A stretch of 49,101 bases of DNA from Nanobdellota archaeon (GTDB taxonomy: Archaea; Nanobdellota; Nanobdellia; Pacearchaeales; GW2011-AR1): assembly GCA_020053375.1 (NCBI GenBank), contig JAGVNG010000007.1, forward strand, positions 1-49,101, in the 5' to 3' direction. A program made the position numbers and the translations under genes. Within the stretch, counting starts at the first letter, position 1. Each line of letters starts with the position of its first letter. Shown piece after piece: positions 15,007 through 23,498 of this stretch. The notes beneath the pieces were generated by a model. The model had not been told where the DNA came from. It searched no databases and saw only the letters and a list, made by a program, of their open reading frames with translations.

Positions 15007-17637
15007 ATGAATAAAAGAGCGGTGATATTTTTATTTTCAATATTTTTCATCTTAATTATCAGCTCGGCATCGGCAACCCTTTATATTGGAAACTCCTCGC
15101 ATTTAATTGAAAAAAAATACGGGGCTTCGCAGAATATTATAGGATGGATAAACGTAAGCATAAATGGCGAGAATACAAGCGCCACATTCAAGGACTCATT
15201 AAACAACGAGATTTCTCTTATAGACTTGCTGAGGCAAAACCCCAAAATAAATTACTCTTGCGCGCCAAATAAGGACTGCGAAAAATACTATGCCACAAGC
15301 GGAGAAAATAACGGGGCAATAACCAGCAATGGAAACAAGATTCTAGGAATGGCTTTCACGGGAAACATAGAGAAAATAAATTCCATAAAATTTGACTTGA
15401 GAATCCCTGACGCAGGGCTTGCTCCTTCCTGCACCAATCAGCTAAAAGTGGATTTTTTCAATGATGGAATAATTGACTTCTCAAATAACAATTCTGACGC
15501 AAGCATTTGCTCTGGAACCAGAAGCTATGGCTGTTTTAACACAAGCGCAAGCTCAGAACTCTCCAAGATTGAGCTTGATTCTTATTGCCAGAGAATAAAT
15601 CTTAGTGAGGCCCCGGGCTTCAGATTGGGCGCATGGGTGATAAAAGCAGGAACAACCAAAAGGAACCTTACCATGTCTCTTTATGATTTAAGTGGAGTAG
15701 ACTCGCTGGCATCATGCAAGCTTCCTGACGCAAGCGCATCTGGAGGAGAAATATCTTGTGATGTTAATTATGCCCTAAATTTCCCCCGGGAGCATTATGT
15801 TTGCCTTGGAGCAAGCTCTGGAACAGGAGAATATAAGACAAAAGTAACAGAAGACCTTGACAGATGCGGTTTCTTGAATTCTCCTCCCTCTGAAGAGAAT
15901 TCAGCTTACTGGATTTTTGCAGAAGCAAAGAAATTTGGAACTGTAAAAAATATTCTTGTCAGGAACACGCTTCCAAATGAACAAGAACTTTCTATAATGA
16001 CTCAGGACTATCTCAATAAGAGATATGAAGGCATGAATTGCAGCAGGAGCGGAGGATGCGTTGTTCCCCTGACAATTATGGTCAATAAACCAGCAGAGAA
16101 GATTACGGGATATATAGAAGGAGATGATGCTGCGCCTGCTACAGATAGTCCTACAGTTTTTATTGAAAATATTAACATAGATTGGCAGACGAGTGGCGCA
16201 CATCCTACAAAAAATAATTTATATGACTTGAGCGAAACTCCTTCAAAAGTTATTTCAAAATTTGGGAAATTATACTTGGACGCAAGCGGACTGAAGGTCA
16301 GGGACACACTGGGAAACTTCACTTATTCCCTGAGATTTAACGGGCAGTCTATATTTTCAGAAACCCTGTCTGTGCAAAAAGGCCCATTGATAAAGGGACT
16401 TTCCCCTCTTCAGACAGGATATGCAATTCCAACCCAATTTGAAGTAAATGTTGAACCAGTTCAGAATGTCAGCAGATATGAATGGAATTTTGGAGACAAT
16501 ATCACAGAGACAACTTCCGCAAATAAGACAACCCACACATACAACATCTCAGGGGATTATAACCTGCAAATTATCATAAGGGACAAAAATAATATAAGCT
16601 CTTCAAGGATTTTTGTGATAAATGTGACTTCCCCCGCATCTTTCATAAACAGCACGCTGATAAAAATGAAGGATGATTTGGCTAGCATAAAAAGCCAGAT
16701 AGACTCATATGACCTGTTTTACAGAGCAAGCTTGAACAAGGCAGTAGACACCAATAATCTAAGCTTAAAAGTTAGCCAAATTGAAAACAGATATAAAACT
16801 GCGAATGAAAGCAGTTATAGGGGAATAATCTCTGATTTATTCAATTTGAAAATACCTGAGTCCATAATAACCACAACGATAGCGCCAAATTATGTCTTTT
16901 ACCCTGAAGGGAATAATGTGAACCTTGATATTCTAAAGGAGATTGGGGGAGGAACATACGGAAATCAGGGGGACGCCACAGACGCAATATATTCATGGAA
17001 CACTGAAAACATAATAAACAACATGACATTCAAAGAAATTTCAGCAAGGTATTCCGGAACATCCGAGCCTATCCTCAGGATATTTGACATTAAGATACAG
17101 GAAAAGACCGCGCTTAATTATAAGGCTTACTTCATAATAAAGGATCTTGAGAACCTCATGTTTAAAGAGAATTACGATGAAAGAGATGCTGACGGATACA
17201 CGTACATAAATATCACGGGAGGAGCTAAGAACATAGTCTTCTCCACCACTGAAAATGTGAACTTTGAAAATCTTCCTGCCTTCATCGCCCCTCCATTAAG
17301 CAAGCTTGTGGTAACAGAGTCATCTGGCGGAGAGCCGACAGAATCTGTTTCTCCTTTCAGCTGGCAAGTATTTGCATTTTACATAGGAATACTGCTGGTT
17401 GTTGGAATTGCAGTCTACATAATTATGCGCTCATGGTATAAAAGAAGATATGAAAATCATCTTTTCAAGAATAAAACTGATTTTTACAACCTTCTTAATT
17501 ATATAGAAGGACAAAGAAGAAAGGGGGCATCTGAAAGCGAGATACATGAAAAACTTAAAAATGCGGGCTGGACTTCAGAACAGATAAGACATTCTATCAA
17601 GAGGCATTCCGGAAAAAAGATATGGGGTGTCGATTGA
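15007..17637 (+). CDS. Membrane-anchored surface protein with PKD-like domain
   Basis: An 876-aa cell-surface protein: signal peptide (about 1-24, ending SASA), a long beta-rich ectodomain with many N-glycosylation sites and scattered cysteines, a PKD-like domain (YEWNFGDNITETTSANKTTH, about 495-515), a helical stretch, then a membrane helix (about 787-808). The cytoplasmic tail ends in a small helical domain (GASESEIHEKLKNAGWTSEQ) of a UBA/SHOCT-like type often seen at archaeal membrane-protein tails. A TTTATAAAAT box lies about 30 nt upstream. It probably belongs to the cell envelope; ligand unknown. Confidence 0.72.
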   Translation: MNKRAVIFLFSIFFILIISSASATLYIGNSSHLIEKKYGASQNIIGWINVSINGENTSATFKDSLNNEISLIDLLRQNPKINYSCAPNKDCEKYYATSGENNGAITSNGNKILGMAFTGNIEKINSIKFDLRIPDAGLAPSCTNQLKVDFFNDGIIDFSNNNSDASICSGTRSYGCFNTSASSELSKIELDSYCQRINLSEAPGFRLGAWVIKAGTTKRNLTMSLYDLSGVDSLASCKLPDASASGGEISCDVNYALNFPREHYVCLGASSGTGEYKTKVTEDLDRCGFLNSPPSEENSAYWIFAEAKKFGTVKNILVRNTLPNEQELSIMTQDYLNKRYEGMNCSRSGGCVVPLTIMVNKPAEKITGYIEGDDAAPATDSPTVFIENINIDWQTSGAHPTKNNLYDLSETPSKVISKFGKLYLDASGLKVRDTLGNFTYSLRFNGQSIFSETLSVQKGPLIKGLSPLQTGYAIPTQFEVNVEPVQNVSRYEWNFGDNITETTSANKTTHTYNISGDYNLQIIIRDKNNISSSRIFVINVTSPASFINSTLIKMKDDLASIKSQIDSYDLFYRASLNKAVDTNNLSLKVSQIENRYKTANESSYRGIISDLFNLKIPESIITTTIAPNYVFYPEGNNVNLDILKEIGGGTYGNQGDATDAIYSWNTENIINNMTFKEISARYSGTSEPILRIFDIKIQEKTALNYKAYFIIKDLENLMFKENYDERDADGYTYINITGGAKNIVFSTTENVNFENLPAFIAPPLSKLVVTESSGGEPTESVSPFSWQVFAFYIGILLVVGIAVYIIMRSWYKRRYENHLFKNKTDFYNLLNYIEGQRRKGASESEIHEKLKNAGWTSEQIRHSIKRHSGKKIWGVD

Positions 17638-17649
17638 CAGATTAATAAT

Positions 17650-18291
17650 ATGGTAATAAAAATATTCAAGAATTTCTTTAAGAAAATTTTCAGCAATATG
17701 TTCAAGAGCAAAAAGCACATAAAGCTCGGGTTCTACGGGCCTCCAAACTCCGGAAAAACCAGTTTGGCAAACAGGATATGCAAAGACTTTACTGGCGAGG
17801 AAATGGGAAGCGTTAGCAAGGTTCCGCATGAAACAAGAAATGTCCAGTTCAAGGAGAAAGTTGATATAACTTACAAGGAAAAAACCCTCACCTTCAAAAT
17901 GATTGACACGCCCGGAATAGCCACAAAAATAGACTATGAGGATTTCCTGAAGTTCAAGATAAAAAAGAAAGAGGCAAAGGAAAGAGCCAAGGAAGCCACG
18001 CAGGGAGTTATTGAAAGCATAAAATGGCTTGATGATATGGATGTGGTTGTGATTGTTCTTGATGCAACGGAAAACCCATACAACCAGGTGAACATAACAA
18101 TAATAGGAAACCTTGTTGCCAGAAAAATACCAATTCTTATAGTCGCAAATAAAATTGACATTAAGAAAGCGAACATAAAAAAGATAGAAGACGCATTTCC
18201 AGAATACGAAGTTATCGGAATAAGCGCAAAGTATGGGAAAAATATGGAGGAATTTTACGAATCAATTTTCAGGCTTGCAAAAAAGATTTAG
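17650..18291 (+). CDS. Era-like small GTPase
   Basis: A 213-aa GTP-binding protein. G1 is GPPNSGKTS (about 30-38), G3 is DTPG (about 85), G4 is ANKID (about 170) and G5 is ISAKYG. Residues 1-22 are basic/amphipathic and may touch the membrane. In many archaea an Era-like GTPase of this kind is clustered with DUF2073 and DUF2072 Zn-ribbon genes, and both follow here. The precise function of this conserved trio is not known; a role in ribosome or RNA biology is often assumed from the Era resemblance. It starts 12 nt after the surface protein. Confidence 0.85.
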   Translation: MVIKIFKNFFKKIFSNMFKSKKHIKLGFYGPPNSGKTSLANRICKDFTGEEMGSVSKVPHETRNVQFKEKVDITYKEKTLTFKMIDTPGIATKIDYEDFLKFKIKKKEAKERAKEATQGVIESIKWLDDMDVVVIVLDATENPYNQVNITIIGNLVARKIPILIVANKIDIKKANIKKIEDAFPEYEVIGISAKYGKNMEEFYESIFRLAKKI

Positions 18292-18335
18292 AAAAAAATA
18301 AAAAGCATATGCTGCAATATATATAATAAAAGACA

Positions 18336-18626
18336 ATGGTTAAAAAAGAAACAATCGGAAAAATCCAGTTAGGGATAGGAATAGTCTTATTGTTAATAAG
18401 CCTAACAGGGATAATTATTAGTTTTAGCAATTACATTGGGCATTCTACCGATATCATTAATTTTTTCAGCCTTAATTTTTCTGGGTATTCCAATGAAATA
18501 GACGCGCTTGGCATAATTCTTTTCAAAATTAATATTTTAATTGCATCTATCTTGTTATTCATTATCTCTCTTTTATCCATAACGCAAGGCTTGGCCAATG
18601 CTTGGGGGGATAAACAATCTTTTTAA
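18336..18626 (+). CDS. Small two-helix membrane protein
   Basis: A 96-aa protein of unknown function with two membrane helices (about 10-33 and 60-85) and a short extracytoplasmic loop. It lies between the GTPase and DUF2073 genes, which are normally adjacent in other archaea, so it may be an insertion into the cluster. ATATATAATAAA lies just upstream of the ATG. Confidence 0.6.
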   Translation: MVKKETIGKIQLGIGIVLLLISLTGIIISFSNYIGHSTDIINFFSLNFSGYSNEIDALGIILFKINILIASILLFIISLLSITQGLANAWGDKQSF

Positions 18627-18641
18627 AAAAGACTAAAGAAA

Positions 18642-19043
18642 ATGACAAAAAGAAATCTTGGCAAGATAAAGGGATTTTCCTTGCAGTTTCTCCCTTTCAA
18701 CGAAATAAGGGATCTTAATAGTTCTGACAGAATAAAGAAGATTCTGGATATAATCCTTGGAAATAATATATTAATACTTCAGGGAAAGCTTCTACCTGAA
18801 GAAGAAACGAGGCTTATAGGGGACACGATGGCAATGATAAGACATGTGAAAAACTTCAAGGGAATAGAACTTGCAGTCATATCTGGCAGCAACAGAGCAA
18901 ATATATTACAAAAGGCAAGGCAGGGAATAGCAAACGCTATATCAGGGGGAGATTTGGGAGCGATAACAATAATAGGCCCTGCAACGATAGTAAAGGAAAT
19001 TAAGAAAAATCCAAGAAAGATTGAACTTCTGTTAAATAAATAA
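18642..19043 (+). CDS. DUF2073 family protein
   Basis: A 133-aa archaeal conserved protein recognised by FLPFNEIRDLNSSDRIKKIL, LPEEETRLIGDTM and a C-terminal GDLGAITIIGPATIVKEI. The fold is predicted alpha/beta. Its function is unknown. Across archaea it is found next to an Era-like GTPase and a DUF2072 Zn-ribbon protein, as here, which suggests a shared pathway. Confidence 0.8.
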   Translation: MTKRNLGKIKGFSLQFLPFNEIRDLNSSDRIKKILDIILGNNILILQGKLLPEEETRLIGDTMAMIRHVKNFKGIELAVISGSNRANILQKARQGIANAISGGDLGAITIIGPATIVKEIKKNPRKIELLLNK

Positions 19044-19139
19044 TCATTCAATTTAGTTTCAAGGATTGTTTTATTATTAATTGTCTTCTTTAACATAAAA
19101 ATTTATTAACTATATTCTTTTTCATTATATTAACAGAAA

Positions 19140-19562
19140 ATGCCAAATCAATGTGTGCATTGCGGGGAAATATATCCTGTGGGAAGCAAGGAGCTGCTTG
19201 AAGGCTGCAGCGGCTGCGGAAGCCACTTCTTTTTTTACATAAGGGATGAGCAATTTCAAAGAATAAAGGAAGGGAAGGAAAGCCTTATTGAAATGCCTGA
19301 CGAGGAAAAAAAGAAAGTTGAAAAGGACATAAGAGAAATGGCGGGAATAACCGACATTGAAACTCCCGTCATACTTGATATTGAATCTGTGAGAATTGCT
19401 TCTCCAGGAAAGTTTGAGATAGATCTTGTAAACCTATTTAAGAAAGACAGGCCGCTAATTTACAAAGTGGGAGAGGGAAAATATATAATAGACCTTTCAT
19501 CAACCCTTGGCAATGATATCAAGAGCATAAGGGGAATAAAAAATCCTAAAAGGAAAAAGTGA
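19140..19562 (+). CDS. DUF2072-type Zn-ribbon protein
   Basis: A 140-aa protein with an N-terminal Zn ribbon (CVHCGEIYPVG and CSGCGSHFFFY, four Cys in two CxxC pairs) followed by a charged helical segment and a beta-rich C-terminal domain. It matches the Zn-ribbon partner of the Era-like/DUF2073 cluster. Function unknown; binding to RNA or a ribosomal component is plausible from the ribbon. It has its own upstream AT-rich promoter region (19044-19139). Confidence 0.8.
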   Translation: MPNQCVHCGEIYPVGSKELLEGCSGCGSHFFFYIRDEQFQRIKEGKESLIEMPDEEKKKVEKDIREMAGITDIETPVILDIESVRIASPGKFEIDLVNLFKKDRPLIYKVGEGKYIIDLSSTLGNDIKSIRGIKNPKRKK

Positions 19563-19566
19563 TTTC

Positions 19567-19962
19567 TTATTTAATCTTACTTGCAAAATGTTCTAATGAT
19601 TTTTTTCCATCCTTTGTTAATCTATAACCTAAATCAGTTCTTCCATTGATATGTTCAATTATTCCCTGGCTTTTATCACTCGTTTCAAGAAAATCCCCTA
19701 TCCTCATCATCAAGTAAAATTCTTTTCTATAAATAGGTTGGGATTTATAAAAACCTTTCATATAAATAAAATCTTTATTTCTTTTCTTAAGATTTTGAAG
19801 AATAATTCTTGTAATATTTGAAGTTGTTGTCTTTTTTCCATCTTCATATAATCTATTAATTAAACAAAGAACAAACATTCTGCTTCTGCCAATTGTTTTA
19901 GCAGATTTTTCATCAATACCACTTGAAATATTATATGCTTGATCCGTAAATAAATCACTCAT
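19567..19962 (-). CDS. Unknown protein, possible winged-helix
   Basis: A 131-aa protein, convergent with the Zn-ribbon gene (4-nt gap). The order of helices and the C-terminal GYRLTKDGKKSLEHF stretch resemble the wing and last helix of archaeal winged-helix (PadR-like) proteins, in which LTxxGxxxL is typical. There is no certain DNA-recognition motif. A TATA box AATTTATATAG (19981-19992) lies about 25 nt upstream, supporting a leaderless start at 19962. Confidence 0.55.
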   Translation of the reverse strand: MSDLFTDQAYNISSGIDEKSAKTIGRSRMFVLCLINRLYEDGKKTTTSNITRIILQNLKKRNKDFIYMKGFYKSQPIYRKEFYLMMRIGDFLETSDKSQGIIEHINGRTDLGYRLTKDGKKSLEHFASKIK

Positions 19963-20094
19963 CTGCCGAGTATGATGGGAGACTATATAAATTTAATTAT
20001 TCAGAAAGCAAAATTTACAATCAAAAATCTTTGTTTTTTCAAATAAAATTTTCTAAAGAAAAGTTTTATAAGCCATAATCCTTATTCTGATGTA

Positions 20095-21387
20095 ATGATT
20101 AGTAGTAATAAGATTGGTGCTATTCTAAGGGAAGTTCTCAGGAAAATAGAGCCTGAAAAGGAAGAAATTGAAGAGATAAACGGCAAGTTAAAGGAATTTC
20201 TTGGTAATTTAAAGGCAAACTTAAAGAAGAAAAAGATAAGCGCAGAGGCTTTTGTCGGCGGAAGCTTTGCAAAAAAGACAATAATAAAGAAAGAACATTA
20301 TGACATCGATATTTTTGTAAGATACAACAAAAAATACAGAGAAAAGGACATATCGGCAATCACCAGGCAGGCGCTTGCAGGAATCAAGAATGTGCAGGAA
20401 ATACATGGCTCAAGAGATTATTTCAGGGTAAAGACCGGAGCTGCGTTTTTCATAGAAGTTGTTCCTGTTCTTAAAATACGAAATCCAAAAGAAGCTGAGA
20501 ATATAACTGATTTATCGTATTTTCATGTAAAGTATGTAAACAAAAAAATAAAAAACGGAAAATTGCTTGATGAAATAAGGCTTGCAAAGGCTTTTTGTTA
20601 TGCAAATGGCGTCTATGGGGCAGAATCATATGTAAGCGGATTCTCTGGATATGGGCTTGAGCTTTTGATTTATCATTACAAAAGCTTCATAAATTTTATC
20701 AAAGCAATGTCAAAGACAGAAGCTGGAAATAAAATTATCATAGACGAGGAAAAATATTACAAGGGCAAGAATCAGGTTATGTTGGACGTTAATCGTGCCA
20801 AACTGGCTTCGCCAGTAATTCTGATTGACCCAACTCATTCATCCAGAAATGTTTTGGCTGCACTGTCATATGAAACTTTTGACAGTTTCAGGCAAGCAGG
20901 CAAAAACTTCCTTAAAAACCCCTCAATTAAAGCATTTGAAACAAAAAAGCTCAATTTTGAAGAAATAAAGAACAGCGCAAAAAAAAACAAGCATGAATTG
21001 ATAATCTTGAAGGCCACAACCGACAAGCAAGAAGGAGATATTGCAGGAAGCAAGCTGGTAAAGTTTTACAAACACCTAAAAGAAGAAACAGCAAAATCCT
21101 TCGATGTAAAAGACAGCGGCTTCGAGTATTCTGGCAAAAAGACTGCAATGTATTATTTTGCAGTCAGGAAAAAACCGATGGTAATTAAGGAAGGTCCACA
21201 GTTAAAAGACAAGGAAAATGCCAGGAAATTCAAAAGAATGCACGTGTCCACGTTCAACAAGAAAGGAAGAATCTATGCAAGGGAGAAAAACAAGTTTGAT
21301 ATAAAAGATTTCCTTAACAAATGGGCCGAGAAGAACAAGAAGATAATTACAGATATGTCTGTGAAAGAACTAAGGGTTATTGGTTAG
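20095..21387 (+). CDS. cca: CCA-adding enzyme, archaeal class I tRNA nucleotidyltransferase
   Basis: A 430-aa enzyme that builds or repairs the tRNA 3' CCA end from CTP and ATP. The catalytic nucleotidyltransferase signature GGSFAKKT (about 54-61) is followed by DIDIFVRY (about 70-77) and EVVPV, supplying the carboxylates. The body and tail domains follow, with length close to the usual 435-450 aa of archaeal enzymes. TTTATAA about 30 nt upstream supports the start. The last codons (ELRVIG, stop) contain a 19-bp sequence that recurs after the toxin-antitoxin cassettes downstream. Confidence 0.93.
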   Translation: MISSNKIGAILREVLRKIEPEKEEIEEINGKLKEFLGNLKANLKKKKISAEAFVGGSFAKKTIIKKEHYDIDIFVRYNKKYREKDISAITRQALAGIKNVQEIHGSRDYFRVKTGAAFFIEVVPVLKIRNPKEAENITDLSYFHVKYVNKKIKNGKLLDEIRLAKAFCYANGVYGAESYVSGFSGYGLELLIYHYKSFINFIKAMSKTEAGNKIIIDEEKYYKGKNQVMLDVNRAKLASPVILIDPTHSSRNVLAALSYETFDSFRQAGKNFLKNPSIKAFETKKLNFEEIKNSAKKNKHELIILKATTDKQEGDIAGSKLVKFYKHLKEETAKSFDVKDSGFEYSGKKTAMYYFAVRKKPMVIKEGPQLKDKENARKFKRMHVSTFNKKGRIYAREKNKFDIKDFLNKWAEKNKKIITDMSVKELRVIG

Positions 21388-21389
21388 AA
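21371..21389 (+). repeat. Copy 1 of cassette-flanking repeat (cca 3' end)
   Basis: TAAGGGTTATTGGTTAGAA, covering the last codons and stop of cca. It is identical over 19 bp to 22678-22696 and 16/19 to 22154-22172. Confidence 0.8.
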
Positions 21390-21419
21390 ATCTCTTAGAT
21401 AGACATAAACATAGAAAGG

Positions 21420-21428
21420 TTTATATAC
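21420..21428 (+). promoter_or_regulatory. TATA box of VapBC-type cassette
   Basis: TTTATATAC about 30 nt before the ATG at 21457. The second toxin-antitoxin cassette has the same TTTATATAC box at its promoter (about 22176-22184). Confidence 0.55.
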
Positions 21429-21456
21429 ACTTAGTTATTTAGTTACTTAGTGGAAA

Positions 21457-21765
21457 ATGGCTAAGCTGAAATCAGGAGATTTCACAGAACCCGTCTTTAA
21501 AGAAAAAATGACATCAAGAACAATAAAAATAAGCGAGGGGAACTATAAGAGATTACTAAATATAGCTGCAGAACTGCAAAAACAAAGGGAGGAGAGGGTT
21601 TCTTTCGATGATGCATTACAGGTTATGGAAGCCGAGAACATGGACAAAAAAAAGAAAAAATTGAGTGATTTGGCTGGAAGATGGGCTGACATGAGCGATG
21701 AAGAAGCCGGTGCTATTCTCAAAGAAATATATGGGGAAAGAAGAGTCATATCAAGAAGGTTATAA
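21457..21765 (+). CDS. VapB-type antitoxin
   Basis: A 102-aa protein. The N-terminal half (SRTIKISEGNYKRLLNIAAE) resembles a ribbon-helix-helix DNA-binding region that would autorepress the operon, and the acidic C-terminal part would wrap the toxin. It overlaps the PIN toxin start by one base (TAATG). Residues before MTSRT are variable, so the start could also be internal at Met-18. The gene is part of a cassette inserted after cca. Confidence 0.75.
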   Translation: MAKLKSGDFTEPVFKEKMTSRTIKISEGNYKRLLNIAAELQKQREERVSFDDALQVMEAENMDKKKKKLSDLAGRWADMSDEEAGAILKEIYGERRVISRRL

Positions 21766-22148
21766 TGGCATGTTTGGATACAAATGTGATTATAGGTTTG
21801 TTAAGAAATGATAAAGATACAGTTTCACTAATAAAAAATCTTGAGAAATCTGGCAGGATAACCACCACAGTTATAAACAATTTTGAGCTGTGGAAGGGAT
21901 TTTACAGGACAAAAAGCATCAAAGATGAAAAAGCTATTATTGAATTGTTAAACATAATATCCTTGCTTGAATTTGATGAAAAAGCAAGCAAAAAAGCTGC
22001 TGAGATTTTTGAACATTTAAGGAAAAAGGGAAAGATAGTTGATGCCCTTGATGTAATGATAGCCTCCATTGCAATAACAAACAATGAGCCGTTATTAACA
22101 TTCAATAAAAAGCATTTTGAAAATATTCCTGGTTTGAAGCTGATTTAA
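21765..22148 (+). CDS. PIN-domain toxin (VapC-type RNase)
   Basis: A 127-aa PIN-domain ribonuclease toxin. The first acidic residue is in CLDTNVIIGLL (Asp-4), the second near NNFELWKGFY (Glu), the third in DALDVMIASIA and further residues in LLTFNKKHFENI, the standard VapC layout. VapC toxins cleave tRNA or rRNA. It is translationally coupled to the VapB-type antitoxin. Stop is followed directly by a repeat copy (22154) and the next cassette promoter. Confidence 0.85.
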   Translation: MACLDTNVIIGLLRNDKDTVSLIKNLEKSGRITTTVINNFELWKGFYRTKSIKDEKAIIELLNIISLLEFDEKASKKAAEIFEHLRKKGKIVDALDVMIASIAITNNEPLLTFNKKHFENIPGLKLI

Positions 22149-22153
22149 AGAAT

Positions 22154-22172
22154 TAAGAGTTATTGGGTAAAA
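22154..22172 (+). repeat. Copy 2 of cassette-flanking repeat (diverged)
   Basis: TAAGAGTTATTGGGTAAAA, matching the cca-end repeat at 16 of 19 positions. It lies between the VapC stop and the TATA box of the second cassette. Confidence 0.65.
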
Positions 22173-22200
22173 AGATTTATATACTATAGCGGGTTATATA

Positions 22201-22428
22201 GTGAATATGGATACAACAATACAAATAAGCAAGGAGCTTTTGGGAAAGCTTCAAAAGATGAAAATGCATGCCAAGGAAAGCTATGAAGACATAATCTGGG
22301 ATTTATTGGAAGATACAATGGAATTATCTGAAGAAACAAAAAGGGAGATAGAAGAATCCAGAAAAGAAATAAAAGAGGGAAAATTTGTAACTCTTGGAGA
22401 AATTAAGAAGAAGTACAAGATTAATTAA
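22201..22428 (+). CDS. RelB-like antitoxin
   Basis: A 75-aa antitoxin: N-terminal MDTTIQISKELLGKLQKMK, typical of archaeal antitoxins with a short beta strand and helices, then an acidic helical region and C-terminal tail that would bind the toxin. TTTATATAC upstream gives a start near 22201, so either GTG 22201 (leaderless) or ATG 22207 is used. It directly abuts the RelE/ParE-type toxin gene. Confidence 0.75.
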   Translation: MNMDTTIQISKELLGKLQKMKMHAKESYEDIIWDLLEDTMELSEETKREIEESRKEIKEGKFVTLGEIKKKYKIN

Positions 22429-22680
22429 ATGTGCAATATAATTTTCTCGGAAAAGGCAGAGAGATTTCTGGGTAAATTGAATGGTTCTGAACGAGAGAGG
22501 ATAGTAAGGGCAGTTGAGAGAATAAGAATAAGGCCGGAAGCATTTCTGGAAAAGCTGGTTGGCGAAGAAGGCTATAAATTAAGAGTCGGAAATTACAGGC
22601 TATTTATCGACCTTAACAAAAATGATTTATTAATCTCTGTAATAAAAATAGGCTATAGAAAGAATATTTACAAGCATTAA
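22429..22680 (+). CDS. RelE/ParE-superfamily toxin
   Basis: An 83-aa toxin of the RelE/ParE fold: FSEKAERFLGKLNGSERERI at the N-terminus, then LVGEEGYKLRVGNYRLFIDL and IKIGYRKNIYKH, the classical core strands with basic residues. RelE members cleave mRNA in the ribosome and ParE members inhibit gyrase; the sequence does not decide which. It starts immediately after the antitoxin stop. The TAA stop is the first base set of repeat copy 3. Confidence 0.85.
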   Translation: MCNIIFSEKAERFLGKLNGSERERIVRAVERIRIRPEAFLEKLVGEEGYKLRVGNYRLFIDLNKNDLLISVIKIGYRKNIYKH

Positions 22681-22696
22681 GGGTTATTGGTTAGAA
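22678..22696 (+). repeat. Copy 3 of cassette-flanking repeat
   Basis: TAAGGGTTATTGGTTAGAA, identical to the cca-end copy over 19 bp. Its first three bases are the toxin stop codon, and the next (minus-strand) gene ends one base after it at 22697, so the repeat marks the edge of the cassette block. Confidence 0.8.
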
Positions 22697-23107
22697 TTAT
22701 ACAGCAGGTGTTCTAACCTTTCTGGCGGTGATTGCCATACTTATTTTATCATATTTATTTATGGCATCTGCTTTCTCTGGAAATTGTCTCTTTAATTCAC
22801 TTATTTTATGGGTTGAATACAATCTTCCTAAAAAGAGACCCAAATCAGCGCCAGCAACTAACCCTAAGAAACCTAAAAAATAAACATCAATATTCTTATC
22901 TGAATTCTCATTTAAATAATGCCCTGTATTATTTTGTAAATAAGCATATGTACTCCCCATAATTGTTCCAATCGGCATTCCAAAGATAACCCCCCTGTTA
23001 GAATATTTCTCAATTATTTTATCTAAAGTTCCTTTTAGATTTGCACCTAAATTAAACCTAATATTTGGCAGATCTTCCGTTGCTTCTTTTAGATTTTTAT
23101 ATTTCAT
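22697..23107 (-). CDS. Membrane protein with glycine-zipper-like helices
   Basis: A 136-aa protein of unknown function with two glycine-rich membrane segments (GVIFGMPIGTIMGSTYAYL at about 39-57 and FLGFLGLVAGADLGLFLG at about 76-93) resembling glycine zippers, and polar ends. It is the last gene of a five-gene minus-strand operon headed at 25127 and including a TrmB regulator. One base separates it from the upstream gene. Confidence 0.6.
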   Translation of the reverse strand: MKYKNLKEATEDLPNIRFNLGANLKGTLDKIIEKYSNRGVIFGMPIGTIMGSTYAYLQNNTGHYLNENSDKNIDVYFLGFLGLVAGADLGLFLGRLYSTHKISELKRQFPEKADAINKYDKISMAITARKVRTPAV

Positions 23108-23108
23108 C

Positions 23109-23498
23109 TTACTTCTCCGGACTCAAAGCCAAATTTTCCAGGCTTTTTGCAAGCATTAGTCTCATAATTTTAAGCTCTATTTCCTCTGCCTTAGGACCAT
23201 GAAGGAATATTTTAGTAATTCTTTTATTTCCTATGTGATCAAAGTCAATTTTAACTATGTTTTTACCTGTCAAACTTGAATATTTATTCTCTTTCCTTAA
23301 AAAGTTATTCTTCCCAACAATGATATCATGAGAGCCAAAAAACCCAAAGGTGTAAACTTCTGACTTTGCCATCTTTAATAACTTTAGGACATCTCCATCA
23401 GTAACATCATCTAAAGCAAAGAAAATATCGGTGTAATACTTTCCCTCTATAAAACCAATTTTTTCCCCATCATACTGTGGTTCTCCTGATAGTTTCAT
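23109..23498 (-). CDS. Unknown protein downstream of TrmB regulator
   Basis: A 129-aa soluble alpha/beta protein of unknown function. Its start overlaps the TrmB stop (ATGA), so the two are coupled. Segments such as KSEVYTFGFFGSHDIIVG and KIFLHGPKAEEIELKIMRL recall the effector-binding half of TrmB-like regulators, which hints at a duplicated or split sensor domain, but no motif is conclusive. Confidence 0.55.
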   Translation of the reverse strand: MKLSGEPQYDGEKIGFIEGKYYTDIFFALDDVTDGDVLKLLKMAKSEVYTFGFFGSHDIIVGKNNFLRKENKYSSLTGKNIVKIDFDHIGNKRITKIFLHGPKAEEIELKIMRLMLAKSLENLALSPEK

